Of a DNA stretch of 64,000 bases, positions 55,230 to 63,734 are shown one piece after another. The stretch covers positions 5,392,501-5,456,500 of the forward strand of contig NZ_AP025732.1 of assembly GCF_023734775.1 (NCBI RefSeq). The letters run 5' to 3'. The first letter of the stretch is position 1. Each line of letters begins with the position of its first letter. The translations under genes were made by a program, and so were the position numbers. The notes under the pieces were generated by a model. That model was not told the DNA's origin. It saw only the letters and a list, made by a program, of their open reading frames with translations, and did not search any database. This stretch comes from Nostoc cf. commune SO-36. GTDB taxonomy: Bacteria > Cyanobacteriota > Cyanobacteriia > Cyanobacteriales > Nostocaceae.

Positions 55230-55407
55230 GGGATGTGGAAAGTCAGGTATTGTAATTGTTCACAAAACTGCTAAAATCACCATATTCTTGATAAAGAATA
55301 TGACCTTTGTTGGTGTTTGTAACTAGATACACGGAATCATCGAGTATGATAAACACTATATAACTGTATTCCCATCAATTATTTGTAGATTTAGTGGAGG
55401 AAATAGA

Positions 55408-56580
55408 ATGAGTTTGTGGCAACGCTCACTGAAAAGATTACAAGGGATGTCTTACGACAAGCTGCGTCGCGTCTACGCTGAACGTAGAACGTATCGGTTC
55501 AGACTAAATTCGCTCAAAGGCTTTGTATCACTCTTTTTAGTAGGGAGTGTATTGAGTGTGGCGCTTGCTGCCTGCTCTGGTGGAAGTGCGAGTAATTCTT
55601 CCTCTGAAACCCCTGCTGCCAGTCCTGTGGCTGCAACCAAGGATAATGTTGAACTAACCCTGGTTTCCTTTGCTGTCACTAAAGCGGCTCATGAAGCAAT
55701 TATCCCTAAATTTGTAGAACAGTGGAAGAAAGATCATAACCAAACCGTCGTCTTCAAGCAAAGCTATGGCGGTTCCGGTTCCCAAACTCGCGCCGTTATC
55801 GATGGTTTGGAAGCAGATATTGTCCACCTAGCACTAGCTGGAGACACCCAAAAGATTGAGAAGGCTGGATTGATTCAACCAGGATGGGAGAAAGAAGTTC
55901 CCAACAATGGTATTGTCTCCAAATCTGTAGCGGCGTTAATAACTCGCTCTGGTAATCCTAAAGGCATTAAGACCTGGGAAGATTTGGCGACAGGCAATGT
56001 AAAAATGATTACTGCTGATCCGAAAACGTCAGGCATCGCTCGCTGGAATTTCTTGGCACTTTGGAACTCTGTAATTAAAACCGGTGGTGATGAAGCTAAA
56101 GCTACAGAATTTGTCACCAAGGTTTACAATAATGTGCCAATCTTGACTAAAGATGCACGGGAAGCCACTGATGCATTTGCCAAGCAGGGCCAAGGGGATG
56201 TCTTGATTAACTACGAAAACGAAGTTATTCTGGCACAACAAAAAGGCGAAAAAGTTGACTATATCGTTCCCGATGTGAACATATCTATCGACAACCCGAT
56301 CGCAGTGGTAGATAAAAATGTCGATAAACACGGCAACCGCGAAGTTGCTGAAGGATTTGTCAAATTCCTTTATACTCCAGAAGCACAGGAAGAGTTTGTA
56401 AAATTAGGATTCAGACCTGCAAATGAGGAAGTAGCCCAAACTAAAGCTGCTACAGATAAATTTCCCAAGGTGAAAACTTTGGGTACAGTTTCAGACTTTG
56501 GCGGTTGGGAAGCAATTGATCAGAAGTTCTTCGCAGATGGGGCTGTATTTGACAAGATTCAAGCCCAAAAGAGACGGTAA
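55408..56580 (+). CDS. sbpA: Sulfate ABC transporter, periplasmic binding protein
   Basis: SbpA captures sulfate/thiosulfate for the CysTWA importer. The 390-residue protein has a long basic N-terminus, a signal segment with a lipobox-like LAAC (about residue 55), then the Sbp signature: VELTLVSFAVTKAAHEAIIPKF, VVFKQSYGGSGSQTRAVIDGLEADIVHLALAGD (anion-binding Ser/Gly loop) and KMITADPKTSGIARWNFLALW. Relatives have about 20 fewer residues before the signal helix; the extra piece (SYDKLRRVYAERRTYRF) coincides with a GCGTCGCGTCTACGCTGAACG repeat module. ATG at 55408 follows GGAGG at 55397. It leads the transport operon. Confidence 0.95.
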   Translation: MSLWQRSLKRLQGMSYDKLRRVYAERRTYRFRLNSLKGFVSLFLVGSVLSVALAACSGGSASNSSSETPAASPVAATKDNVELTLVSFAVTKAAHEAIIPKFVEQWKKDHNQTVVFKQSYGGSGSQTRAVIDGLEADIVHLALAGDTQKIEKAGLIQPGWEKEVPNNGIVSKSVAALITRSGNPKGIKTWEDLATGNVKMITADPKTSGIARWNFLALWNSVIKTGGDEAKATEFVTKVYNNVPILTKDAREATDAFAKQGQGDVLINYENEVILAQQKGEKVDYIVPDVNISIDNPIAVVDKNVDKHGNREVAEGFVKFLYTPEAQEEFVKLGFRPANEEVAQTKAATDKFPKVKTLGTVSDFGGWEAIDQKFFADGAVFDKIQAQKRR

Positions 56581-56586
56581 CTAAAT

Positions 56587-56625
56587 AATTCGTAATTCGT
56601 AATTCGTAATTCGTAGTTCGTATGT
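56587..56625. repeat. Short tandem repeat (TAATTCG)n between sbpA and cysT
   Basis: Four to five copies of the heptamer TAATTCG begin 7 bp after the sbpA stop codon. A non-coding Nostoc-type repeat within an operon. Confidence 0.85.
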
Positions 56626-56717
56626 GGGCAAGTCCTATAGGAATTACGGATTAACAATTATGAATACTGACAAAAATTTCTTTTGAATTGTAAATTTTGA
56701 ATTCGGAGCGAAGCTAC

Positions 56718-57578
56718 GTGACAACTGTATCTCCTTCTTTGGAAGTTGAACGCAAAACGCCGTTCTGGAAGAGATTGGGGCGGGTTCCCTGGACTTGGCG
56801 AATCACTATAGGATACCTGACGGTGATGTTATTTATCCCCATCATTGCCATGTTCCTGAAAGCAAGTACAGAACCTCCAGCAAGATTTTGGGCGATCGCA
56901 ACTAGTGATATTGCATTAGCAACATACAACGTAACTTTTGTTACGGCAATATTTGCTGCCTTACTCAATGGCGTATTTGGAACTCTAATTGCTTGGGTTC
57001 TAGTTCGCTACGACTTTCCCTTCAAGCGCTTAATTGACGCCACAGTAGATTTACCCTTTGCACTGCCAACTTCCGTAGCAGGGTTAACCTTGGCAACAGT
57101 TTACAGTGATAATGGGTGGTTAGGTTCTTTACTAGCACCATTGGGAATTAAAGTAGCTTTTACCCGCACGGGAGTAGCGGTGGCAATGATATTTATCTCA
57201 CTACCTTTTATCGTGAGAACTGTGCAACCCGTGCTTCAAGAAATGGAACGTGAAATTGAAGAAGCCTCTTGGTGTCTGGGTGCTTCTCAATGGCAGACCT
57301 TTTGGAAAGTGATTTTGCCACCTTTATTTCCGACAATTTTAACTGGTGTTGCCTTGGGTTTCTCTCGTGCAGTTGGAGAGTATGGATCAACTGTGATTAT
57401 CTCTTCCAATACCCCCTATCAAGATTTAATCGCACCTGTATTGATTTTCCAGCGCTTAGAGCAATATGACTATTCTGGTGCAACAGTAATTGGCATAGTT
57501 TTACTATCAATTTCGTTGGTATTGTTGTTGGCAATTAATTTCTTACAAGCATGGGCAAGGCGATATGACACTAGATAA
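56718..57578 (+). CDS. cysT: Sulfate ABC transporter permease CysT
   Basis: CysT is one of two membrane subunits of the sulfate importer. From GTG 56718 (GGAG about ten bases upstream) the protein has 286 residues and six helices. The conserved cytoplasmic loop [25 protein letters not shown] is the EAA motif contacting the ATPase, and [26 protein letters not shown] is typical of CysT. It overlaps the cysW start by 14 bp, indicating translational coupling. A (TAATTCG)n repeat lies between sbpA and this gene. Confidence 0.95.
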   Translation: MTTVSPSLEVERKTPFWKRLGRVPWTWRITIGYLTVMLFIPIIAMFLKASTEPPARFWAIATSDIALATYNVTFVTAIFAALLNGVFGTLIAWVLVRYDFPFKRLIDATVDLPFALPTSVAGLTLATVYSDNGWLGSLLAPLGIKVAFTRTGVAVAMIFISLPFIVRTVQPVLQEMEREIEEASWCLGASQWQTFWKVILPPLFPTILTGVALGFSRAVGEYGSTVIISSNTPYQDLIAPVLIFQRLEQYDYSGATVIGIVLLSISLVLLLAINFLQAWARRYDTR

Positions 57579-58440
57579 GCCAAGTTTTCACTCATCTGCA
57601 TCTGATACACATACAGCCAAGCCGCAAGAACAGAAGAGTTGGGTTCCAATAGTTTTAATTGGGATAGCGATCGCCTATTTAGCCCTAGTTCAATACATCC
57701 CTGCAATCAACGTTTTTTTCCAAGCCTTCAGCAAAGGAGTTGGGCCATTTCTGTCCAACCTGACACGAGCAGATTTTCTCAGTGCAGTTTGGTTGACATT
57801 TTTGCTGGCTTTGATTTCTCTGCCTGTGAATACTGTATTTGGTCTATGTGCAGCTTGGGCGATCGCTCGTCATAAATTTCCTGGACGCGCCGTAGTTTTA
57901 AGCATTATTGACCTGCCCTTCTCGATTTCGCCCGTAGTTGCAGGATTGATGCTTGTGCTACTTTACGGTCGCACTGGGTGGTTTGGCCCTTGGCTCCAAG
58001 CACATGATATCAAAATAATCTTTGCCTTTCCAGGTATGCTGCTGGCTACAGCTTTCGTGAGTATGCCCTTTGTGGCGCGGGAAGTCATTCCCATTTTGGA
58101 AGAATTTGGCAAGGATCAAGAAGAAGCTGCTAGAACTTTAGGTGCGAAAGATTGGCAGATATTTTGGCGCGTCACCCTGCCTAGTATCCGTTGGGGCTTA
58201 CTCTACGGTTTAATTTTGACCAATGCTAGAGCAATGGGTGAATTCGGCGCGGTTTCGGTAGTATCTGGCAACATTGCAGACCAAACCCAGAGTTTACCAC
58301 TGTTTGTAGAAGACGCTTACAAACAATATGAAACCGAAGCTGCCTTCTCTGCGGCTGTACTGTTAGCGTTGCTAGCAGTAGTAACCTTGGTGCTAAAAGA
58401 GATTCTGGAACGGAAAACCAGCATTAAAGATGTTGAATAG
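57565..58440 (+). CDS. cysW: Sulfate ABC transporter permease CysW
   Basis: The second membrane subunit, 291 residues, six helices. Motifs: [52 protein letters not shown], and the EAA loop [30 protein letters not shown] at 57565 lies inside the cysT end. The ATPase gene cysA that usually follows is not in the window; a NIL-domain gene follows instead. A weak hairpin (TCAAAGG...CCTTTGA, 58446-58471) lies after the stop. Confidence 0.95.
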   Translation: MTLDKPSFHSSASDTHTAKPQEQKSWVPIVLIGIAIAYLALVQYIPAINVFFQAFSKGVGPFLSNLTRADFLSAVWLTFLLALISLPVNTVFGLCAAWAIARHKFPGRAVVLSIIDLPFSISPVVAGLMLVLLYGRTGWFGPWLQAHDIKIIFAFPGMLLATAFVSMPFVAREVIPILEEFGKDQEEAARTLGAKDWQIFWRVTLPSIRWGLLYGLILTNARAMGEFGAVSVVSGNIADQTQSLPLFVEDAYKQYETEAAFSAAVLLALLAVVTLVLKEILERKTSIKDVE

Positions 58441-58546
58441 AAAAATCAAAGGCTTATTAGTTATCCTTTGAATTAAGATACAAGCAAATCATGGGACATG
58501 GTACGATCTACTTAGTACCTATCAGGAAATTACCGTTAGGGTTAAG

Positions 58547-58582
58547 AGTAGTTCTGTACCAATCCCGATTAGGGATTGAAAT
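58547..58582 (+). repeat. Solitary CRISPR-repeat-like sequence
   Basis: AGTAGTTCTGTACC continues into AATCCCGATTAGGGATTGAAAT. This has the form of the 36-37-nt Nostocales CRISPR repeats, which end AATCCC(T/N)ATTAGGGATTGAAAC. Only one copy exists, with no neighbouring spacers or cas genes. Confidence 0.35.
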
Positions 58583-58591
58583 AATTCAGAT

Positions 58592-58858
58592 ATGGCTACT
58601 GATAATACACTTACCAACAAACGAATTCGATTAAGAATTCCCAAAGATTATCACCAGGAACCTGTAATTTCTCGCCTGGTATCTGACTATGGACTGACTG
58701 TGAATATCACCGCAGCGATTTTGGGAGCCAATGCTGTCGGTGATGGTTGGTTTGACCTGGAATTACAAGGAACAGATGCACAAATTCAGAGCGGGTTAAG
58801 TTATCTCCGCGACTTGGAATTGGAAGTCTGGGATGACACTAAAGCAACTGATTGGTAA
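58592..58858 (+). CDS. NIL-domain protein (first of three)
   Basis: The 88-residue protein is essentially one NIL domain: KRIRLRIPKDYHQEPVISRLVSDYGLTVNITAAILGAN, then GWFDLELQGTDAQIQSGLSYLRDLELEVW. NIL domains are ACT-like ligand-binding folds, best known at the C-terminus of methionine ABC ATPases. Free-standing copies accompany sulfate transport genes in cyanobacteria, so a sulfur-ligand sensor or transporter partner is likely (inference). ATG at 58592. It follows cysW by 151 bp. Confidence 0.9.
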   Translation: MATDNTLTNKRIRLRIPKDYHQEPVISRLVSDYGLTVNITAAILGANAVGDGWFDLELQGTDAQIQSGLSYLRDLELEVWDDTKATDW

Positions 58859-58917
58859 AGGTTATAGCAATACATAATAGGGGCATACAGATAGCTGCAT
58901 GTCCTCATACCTAATAT

Positions 58918-59009
58918 TAACCTCTCTCTAAATCTCTCTCCTAAAAAGAGAGAGACTTTGAATTTCCCCTCTTCCCGCGTCGGGAAGGGGATTAGGGGTT
59001 AGGTTTTTC
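58918..59009. repeat. Flanking repeat, left copy
   Basis: TAACCTCTCTCTAAATCTCTC continues through CCTAAAAAGAGAGAGACTTTG, CCCTCTTCCCGCGTCGGGAAGGGG and ATTAGGGGTTAGGTTTTT. The CTTCCCGCGTCGGGAAG part is a hairpin. The same sequence stands inverted at 61926-62026, so the two copies bracket the GTPase/nuclease cassette. It directly abuts the stop of the nuclease-like gene and may serve as terminator. Confidence 0.85.
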
Positions 59010-59010
59010 T

Positions 59011-59745
59011 TTAATAAACGATAGAAATTAGTTTTTCAAAATCTTGTGAATCAAAACTTGGCTGTTTTTCGGAGTTTTTACCACACACATCATAGTAAAC
59101 TTTATTCCCTTGCATATTGAATAAATATCCTGCTATTTCGGATTTTTGCTGTTTAACTTTAAAAACTACCGTATTAGTTGTATATTTACCATATTTACTA
59201 ATAAGATAAGCAAAACTATCAAAATTTCCGTTTTGAGCTTTTTCAAATTCTAATAAATCATCATGAGCATTATTGCTTTTTAAAATTAATGTCTGTATGT
59301 CTCTAATGCTTTTGAGATGATTAACTTCAAACCGATCATCTTTTCTACTAAAGGCGATAATCTCATGATAGTTATACAAAATACCCATATCACAACAAGA
59401 ATTTTTTAGATATCTTTGAATCTGATTATAATGGTTTTTTAAATTCACATCTTCTCGTTTTACTTCCACAATTATTAAAGGAGACTGATGTGGTCTGAAA
59501 TTATCATTTTTTTGATTTTTATATATTTCTATATCATGATTATTAGCCTCAACTGCGATATTAATAATATCTGGGAATAGCCCACTTTCTTTAATAATAA
59601 AATGAATAAATATTTGTCTAACTAACTCCTCTGGCCTTCCTTTAATTGGAATTTGTATTCCCCTAATTAAACATTTTGTATATTCTTGATAATCTTTTTG
59701 ATATCTGCTGAGTTTTGTAGTTATTTCTCGTTTTAAATCAGTCAT
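59011..59745 (-). CDS. HsdR-N-like PD-(D/E)XK domain protein, probable nuclease
   Basis: From ATG 59745 the protein has 244 residues. The first ~160 residues match the N-terminal domain of type I restriction R subunits: KGRPEELVRQIFIHFI (RPEE-x2-R, about 37-43), VEANNHDIEIYKN (Asp71), then SPLIIVEVKREDVNLKNHYNQIQRYL with the E94-V-K96 catalytic pair and the conserved Gln-Tyr helix. No helicase domain is attached. The C-terminal ~80 residues are not recognised. It lies 102 bp downstream of a large GTPase gene on the same strand, and both are inside inverted repeats, suggesting one functional module, probably defence. In-frame GTG at 59793 is an alternative start. Confidence 0.8.
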   Translation of the reverse strand: MTDLKREITTKLSRYQKDYQEYTKCLIRGIQIPIKGRPEELVRQIFIHFIIKESGLFPDIINIAVEANNHDIEIYKNQKNDNFRPHQSPLIIVEVKREDVNLKNHYNQIQRYLKNSCCDMGILYNYHEIIAFSRKDDRFEVNHLKSIRDIQTLILKSNNAHDDLLEFEKAQNGNFDSFAYLISKYGKYTTNTVVFKVKQQKSEIAGYLFNMQGNKVYYDVCGKNSEKQPSFDSQDFEKLISIVY

Positions 59746-59847
59746 ATATCTTTTAATAACAATTAATGATGGATAAAATAGCTTTAGGGACACAATTATA
59801 TTGCGCCCTAAACTGTGTATTAAACGTGCAATTCACAAATCAATTGT

Positions 59848-61863
59848 CTATTGATGCCCAGAAAAGCCTAGTATTTTGGTAATTAATTCTTTCCAATGAT
59901 ATTCAGCTTTACTTTTTAAGAAGGTATTTAAGTTCGTCTCTTTTTCAAGTTCTCGTTTAAATATCAGACATACATTATCGACAAATTTTTCCCCCTTCTT
60001 CTTTTCCTTACCTTTCTCAGCAATTAGAGCTTTCCAAAATTCAGAATCTTCGCTTCTAGGCAATAGTTTTCTCCTAACTTCTTCTTCAACTTCTATTCCA
60101 ACTTCATATATAAATTCGTCATATAATGCATAAAACTCTTTGACTAATTCAGGGATAAATGTTTTTAAAGATTCATTCGCAGATGTAAGCTCAATCAGGA
60201 TATTTTCTAATTCCTGTTTTACTTCTTTGGTAAATTTTCTCAGCATTTTATTTTCATCTATTCCCTCGGCAACAACCCTCGCGTCGTAATATATATCTAT
60301 ATCTCTTGCCTCATAGTAACCAAAATTTCTATGGATAGCGTGTTTCGTATTCCATGCCGGATATTCTGTGCGATAGTATTTATTAACATATTCATCAATA
60401 AAACCTTCATAAACAAAACCAGGTAATCTTTTACTTAAATCCTGTAAATCCTTTATCTTCTTAATGGCATTTTCAATTGCCTTGATTTCTGATTCCGTTA
60501 AAGCATTACCATTTCTAATTTTCGCAGAGCTTTCTTTGATAGCCTTAAGTTCATCTAATAAAATATTTTCCCTACGTTTTACTACACCCACTATAGCTTC
60601 GATAAATTCATTTTTATCTGCCTGTACATCTTCTTGATCGCAGTCCTCATGTAGCTTAACTATATCATCACGATAGTACCTCAAGGAATCAAAGAACAAG
60701 ATATTGTCTGTGAAAAAATCTAAATTCAAATTTTTGAATGTAGCTTGAACTTCTTCTTGTCTAATTTTAATTCCTAAATCTCTATCTTCATTAGATCCAT
60801 GCACTTTTTCAGGCTCATTTTTGTGAGGTAATACCAAAGTCACAAATCTATGATGAAAGTCTTTGGATTTAGATGTAAGATGATAACCTATTAATTTCCT
60901 AATATTAGCTTCAGGAGCATCAGTAAAGGGAGTTACAAAAAGACAGATGGCATCCTGACTCTCAATATATTTTTGTAAATCTTTACGAATTGGGTTCTCA
61001 TCAAGTCCTTTGGTATCAACAACTGAATCAAACTGAGACAAGTTTGAACCAGATAAAATATCATCGCTCAGATAAAGATATATTTTCCTTGGAATAGCAA
61101 ACTCCTTTAACTGAACATTATTGATGACAGCAAAGGTATTTTTTATCCATTCTTGCTCATTATTATGGTTGTCAAACTCAATTTTAGTAGTAGTTCTAAA
61201 TTCGAGATTTGCATTATTTAATGCAGCTTTTTTAAGTAATTCTACTCCTGATTTATCAAGTAATTCCTTTGCTTGATCAGTTATTAAAATATTCTTTTTA
61301 TCACCATCATGAACTGTTTTAGAAGTTATTTTAAGTTCTGTAACATTCCTAATAGCTCTCTCGATTTCTGTAGAAATGATTATTTTCTCGTCTGACTGAG
61401 GATTGTCTTTATTGGCAATAGAATCGCAGAAATCAAAAATAATATTTTCCATTTCATCAACTGTATAAGGATCTATCTCTATGTAAGTTTTTTCAGAAGC
61501 TTTAATAATTACTTCACATATAGTAGTTCTGCCCGCTCCCGTTGAGAGTAACTCTTTAGTTTCGGTTACATTTTTAGTTTTGCCATGAATTGTCTTGGAA
61601 ACCTTGAAGTCACTTATTAAGTTAAAAATATGACAGATGGCTGTAGTTTTTCCTTTCCCGATAGTACCTATAAAAACAATTTTATATTTATCTATACTAA
61701 GAATTTTCTCGATTTCTTCTAATCTTTCTAGCTTTGAATTCAGATTATTGATGCAAATATACTTAGGTATATTATTCTCTGGAACACCTGATAGTTTACT
61801 GATTTCACGTCTTAAATTTTGCTTCAATGATGTAATTTCTTCTAGCGGCTGTGTCGTCAACAT
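59848..61863 (-). CDS. Large dynamin-like GTPase/P-loop protein
   Basis: The 671-residue protein has a P-loop GTIGKGKTT (residues 66-74, Walker A), a switch-I-like Thr in GAGRTTICEV (about 113-114) and a G3 motif VVDTKGLDENP (DTKG 283-286) preceding ICLFVTPFTDAPEAN. This is the order of a dynamin/septin-like GTPase with a large insertion between G1 and G3. From about residue 430 it is long and helical with charged heptads (DELKAIKESSAKIRN, KFTKEVKQELENILIEL, EFIYEVGIEVEEEVRRKLL), like a dynamin stalk. No membrane helix. It does not match a family I can name. It pairs with the HsdR-N-like gene. Low G+C and Lys/Asn-rich composition differ from neighbours and suggest acquisition by transfer. Confidence 0.8.
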   Translation of the reverse strand: MLTTQPLEEITSLKQNLRREISKLSGVPENNIPKYICINNLNSKLERLEEIEKILSIDKYKIVFIGTIGKGKTTAICHIFNLISDFKVSKTIHGKTKNVTETKELLSTGAGRTTICEVIIKASEKTYIEIDPYTVDEMENIIFDFCDSIANKDNPQSDEKIIISTEIERAIRNVTELKITSKTVHDGDKKNILITDQAKELLDKSGVELLKKAALNNANLEFRTTTKIEFDNHNNEQEWIKNTFAVINNVQLKEFAIPRKIYLYLSDDILSGSNLSQFDSVVDTKGLDENPIRKDLQKYIESQDAICLFVTPFTDAPEANIRKLIGYHLTSKSKDFHHRFVTLVLPHKNEPEKVHGSNEDRDLGIKIRQEEVQATFKNLNLDFFTDNILFFDSLRYYRDDIVKLHEDCDQEDVQADKNEFIEAIVGVVKRRENILLDELKAIKESSAKIRNGNALTESEIKAIENAIKKIKDLQDLSKRLPGFVYEGFIDEYVNKYYRTEYPAWNTKHAIHRNFGYYEARDIDIYYDARVVAEGIDENKMLRKFTKEVKQELENILIELTSANESLKTFIPELVKEFYALYDEFIYEVGIEVEEEVRRKLLPRSEDSEFWKALIAEKGKEKKKGEKFVDNVCLIFKRELEKETNLNTFLKSKAEYHWKELITKILGFSGHQ

Positions 61864-61925
61864 ACTGTTTTCCTTATCTTGATGCTACCTAATTGATATC
61901 TGACTTTTCCTGTCATGTAAGCCCA

Positions 61926-62026
61926 TAAAAACCTAACCCCCTAACCCCCTAACCCCCTTCCCGATGCGGGAACGGGGAAAATTTAAAGTCTCTCCTTTTA
62001 GGAGAGAGAAATAGAAGTGAGGTTTT
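61926..62026. repeat. Flanking repeat, right copy (inverted)
   Basis: AAAAACCTAACCCCCTAACC, three CTAACCCCC units, CTTCCCGATGCGGGAACGGGG, AAAGTCTCTCCTTTTAGGAG and GTGAGGTTTTC. Its reverse complement aligns with 58918-59009 over the whole length. It lies upstream of the GTPase gene, so the cassette is enclosed by inverted copies. Confidence 0.85.
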
Positions 62027-62178
62027 CTTGATACAGTGAAAAGTCAGACTTGATACTTGCAGTATGCCCACTATGAGATAAAATCTAACAAAATTCTTAC
62101 AACATCACTTAAGTTGATTTCGGCAACCCTTTAATTACTTGGTAATGAGTATCGCTCTTCAGTTTTAATTCCAAGATA

Positions 62179-62508
62179 GTGAGTTTCAAAGATTCTGCAT
62201 GGCTAAAACATCAATGGCAAGAACAATTCCAGCAATGGATTTCTCTAGGTCAAACCAGTCGATTGCGCTTACAACTGTGCGTCTTAAAATCTTATTACGA
62301 AGAACAAGTGATTTCCGAATTAGTTTCTCGTTATGGATTAACAGTCAATATTACCAGTGCAGTACTTCAACCCGATACCGAAGATGACGGCTGGTTTGAC
62401 TTGGATTTGTGGGGGAGAACAAAGCAACTCTACTCTAGCCTGAGTTATTTAGAAAAACTGGGGCTACCAATTTGGCTGGATTTGTCTAGCGTTTATAGCG
62501 ATTGCTAA
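62179..62508 (+). CDS. NIL-domain protein (second)
   Basis: The 109-residue protein has a ~25-residue N-terminal extension (SAWLKHQWQEQFQQWISL), then a NIL domain: RLRLQLCVLKSYYEEQVISELVSRYGLTVNITSAVL and GWFDLDLWGRTKQLYSSLSYLEKLGLPIW. It starts with GTG at 62179. It is paralogous to the genes at 58592 and 62531. It is in the operon position behind the sulfate transporter if the inverted cassette is ignored. Confidence 0.87.
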   Translation: MSFKDSAWLKHQWQEQFQQWISLGQTSRLRLQLCVLKSYYEEQVISELVSRYGLTVNITSAVLQPDTEDDGWFDLDLWGRTKQLYSSLSYLEKLGLPIWLDLSSVYSDC

Positions 62509-62530
62509 TTAATAAAATCATTACTAACCA

Positions 62531-62869
62531 ATGGCAGCACTAAATAACCAAAAAATCAATTCCCAAACCAGATTATCACTGGTTTCTTCAGTCAAGGAAA
62601 AAAGCCAAGTCACTCAGATTCGTCTGCGAATATATATTCCCATAAGCTATCTGCAAGCGCCCGTGATTTCGCAGTTAATTTCTGCTTACGGCTTGGTAGT
62701 TAATATTATCAAAGCTATGTTACAACTAAATACAAATAAAGAAGGATACTTTGACATTGAACTTCGGAGAACAGTATCACAAATTTCCAGAGGTTTAGCT
62801 TACCTAGAATCCCTTAATCTAAGAATTGTCGGTAAGCCGAATACTGACGGCGATAGCTGGTTTTACTGA
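62531..62869 (+). CDS. NIL-domain protein (third)
   Basis: 112 residues; the NIL domain lies at about 28-103: QIRLRIYIPISYLQAPVISQLISAYGLVVNIIKAMLQ, then GYFDIELRRTVSQISRGLAYLESLNLRI. An N-terminal polar stretch of ~25 residues precedes it. It begins 22 bp after the previous NIL gene and so is co-transcribed. More divergent than the other two. ATG at 62531. Confidence 0.87.
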   Translation: MAALNNQKINSQTRLSLVSSVKEKSQVTQIRLRIYIPISYLQAPVISQLISAYGLVVNIIKAMLQLNTNKEGYFDIELRRTVSQISRGLAYLESLNLRIVGKPNTDGDSWFY

Positions 62870-62875
62870 AATCAT

Positions 62876-63466
62876 CTAAATTTCGTAGTACCAAATGTCT
62901 TCTTCTCGCAACACAATTCGATGCAGGGAGAGACGATCAATCAAGCCCTCTTGCTCAAATTGCCCAAGAACACGAGTGATGGTAACACGAGTTGAACCCA
63001 GCATTTCTGCCAAGTCTTCGTGAGTCAAACGCATATCTATTAAACGTCCCTTCTCAACTTCCGAACCAAACTTTTTGGATAACCATGCCAGCAACTTGAT
63101 AAGCATAGTATCCACTTTTTTATGGCTACGAATAACCATCAATTCTTGAGCCTGTTGGATATGGTTAAGTAGAGTTTCTGTTAGTTGAGTCCATTCCTCT
63201 AGAGGTAAGATCGTTGCCTCTACTTTAGTTAGGCATTCCATTTGATAAGGATCTAATTTTGACAAAGCCTTACCAACAACATCTCCAGGCCCCCACAATC
63301 CCAGAGCGACAGTTGTACCATCTTCCAGATAGGTAAAAGTCCTGACAAAACCCGTTTCAATTTTCCAAAGTCCGTTTTGATGCTCTGGTAGAAATGACCT
63401 ACGGGCAAAAACTTCTTTGGTAATATTACTTGTTGAGCTAGATAAGCTTGTGTACAAAGACACCAT
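62876..63466 (-). CDS. Crp/Fnr family transcriptional regulator (CysR-like)
   Basis: The 196-residue protein has an N-terminal cyclic-nucleotide-type beta roll (residues about 15-105, FARRSFLPEHQNGLWKIETGFVRTFTYLEDGTTVALGLWGPGDVVG) and a C-terminal winged helix: RLTHEDLAEMLGSTRVTITRVLGQFEQEGLI. It lacks the standard cAMP-binding residues, so the effector is unknown. In unicellular cyanobacteria, CysR, a Crp-family activator of sulfate transport, is encoded beside cysT/cysA. The position here (between NIL genes and cysE) fits such a role. Convergent with the NIL genes, 6 bp apart. Start ATG at 63466. Confidence 0.88.
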   Translation of the reverse strand: MVSLYTSLSSSTSNITKEVFARRSFLPEHQNGLWKIETGFVRTFTYLEDGTTVALGLWGPGDVVGKALSKLDPYQMECLTKVEATILPLEEWTQLTETLLNHIQQAQELMVIRSHKKVDTMLIKLLAWLSKKFGSEVEKGRLIDMRLTHEDLAEMLGSTRVTITRVLGQFEQEGLIDRLSLHRIVLREEDIWYYEI

Positions 63467-63691
63467 ATTTTATAAGTCTGTTTTCCGATAAATTAACCGT
63501 AGTATTATATTTATATCAGGTTCTAAGAGGCTATGAATATTTTAAAGAGGGAAGTGGGGAGTTTGGAGTTAGGGAGATGAGGGAGACAAGAAGAATAAGC
63601 TAATCGGTATTGAAGTTGCACAAAGGTAGGGCTGGGCTGAAGCCCTTACTACAAGCGAATCATTCTGGAAATAATGAATGACAATTAGCTT

Positions 63692-63731
63692 AACCAATGC
63701 CCAATGCCCCATGCCCAATGCCCAATGCCCA
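63692..63731. repeat. Heptamer repeat AATGCCC
   Basis: Tandem AATGCCC with CATGCCC variants in the gap between the Crp-type gene and cysE. Inverse of the (TGGGCAT)n array at 9672. Confidence 0.85.
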
Positions 63732-63734
63732 AAA

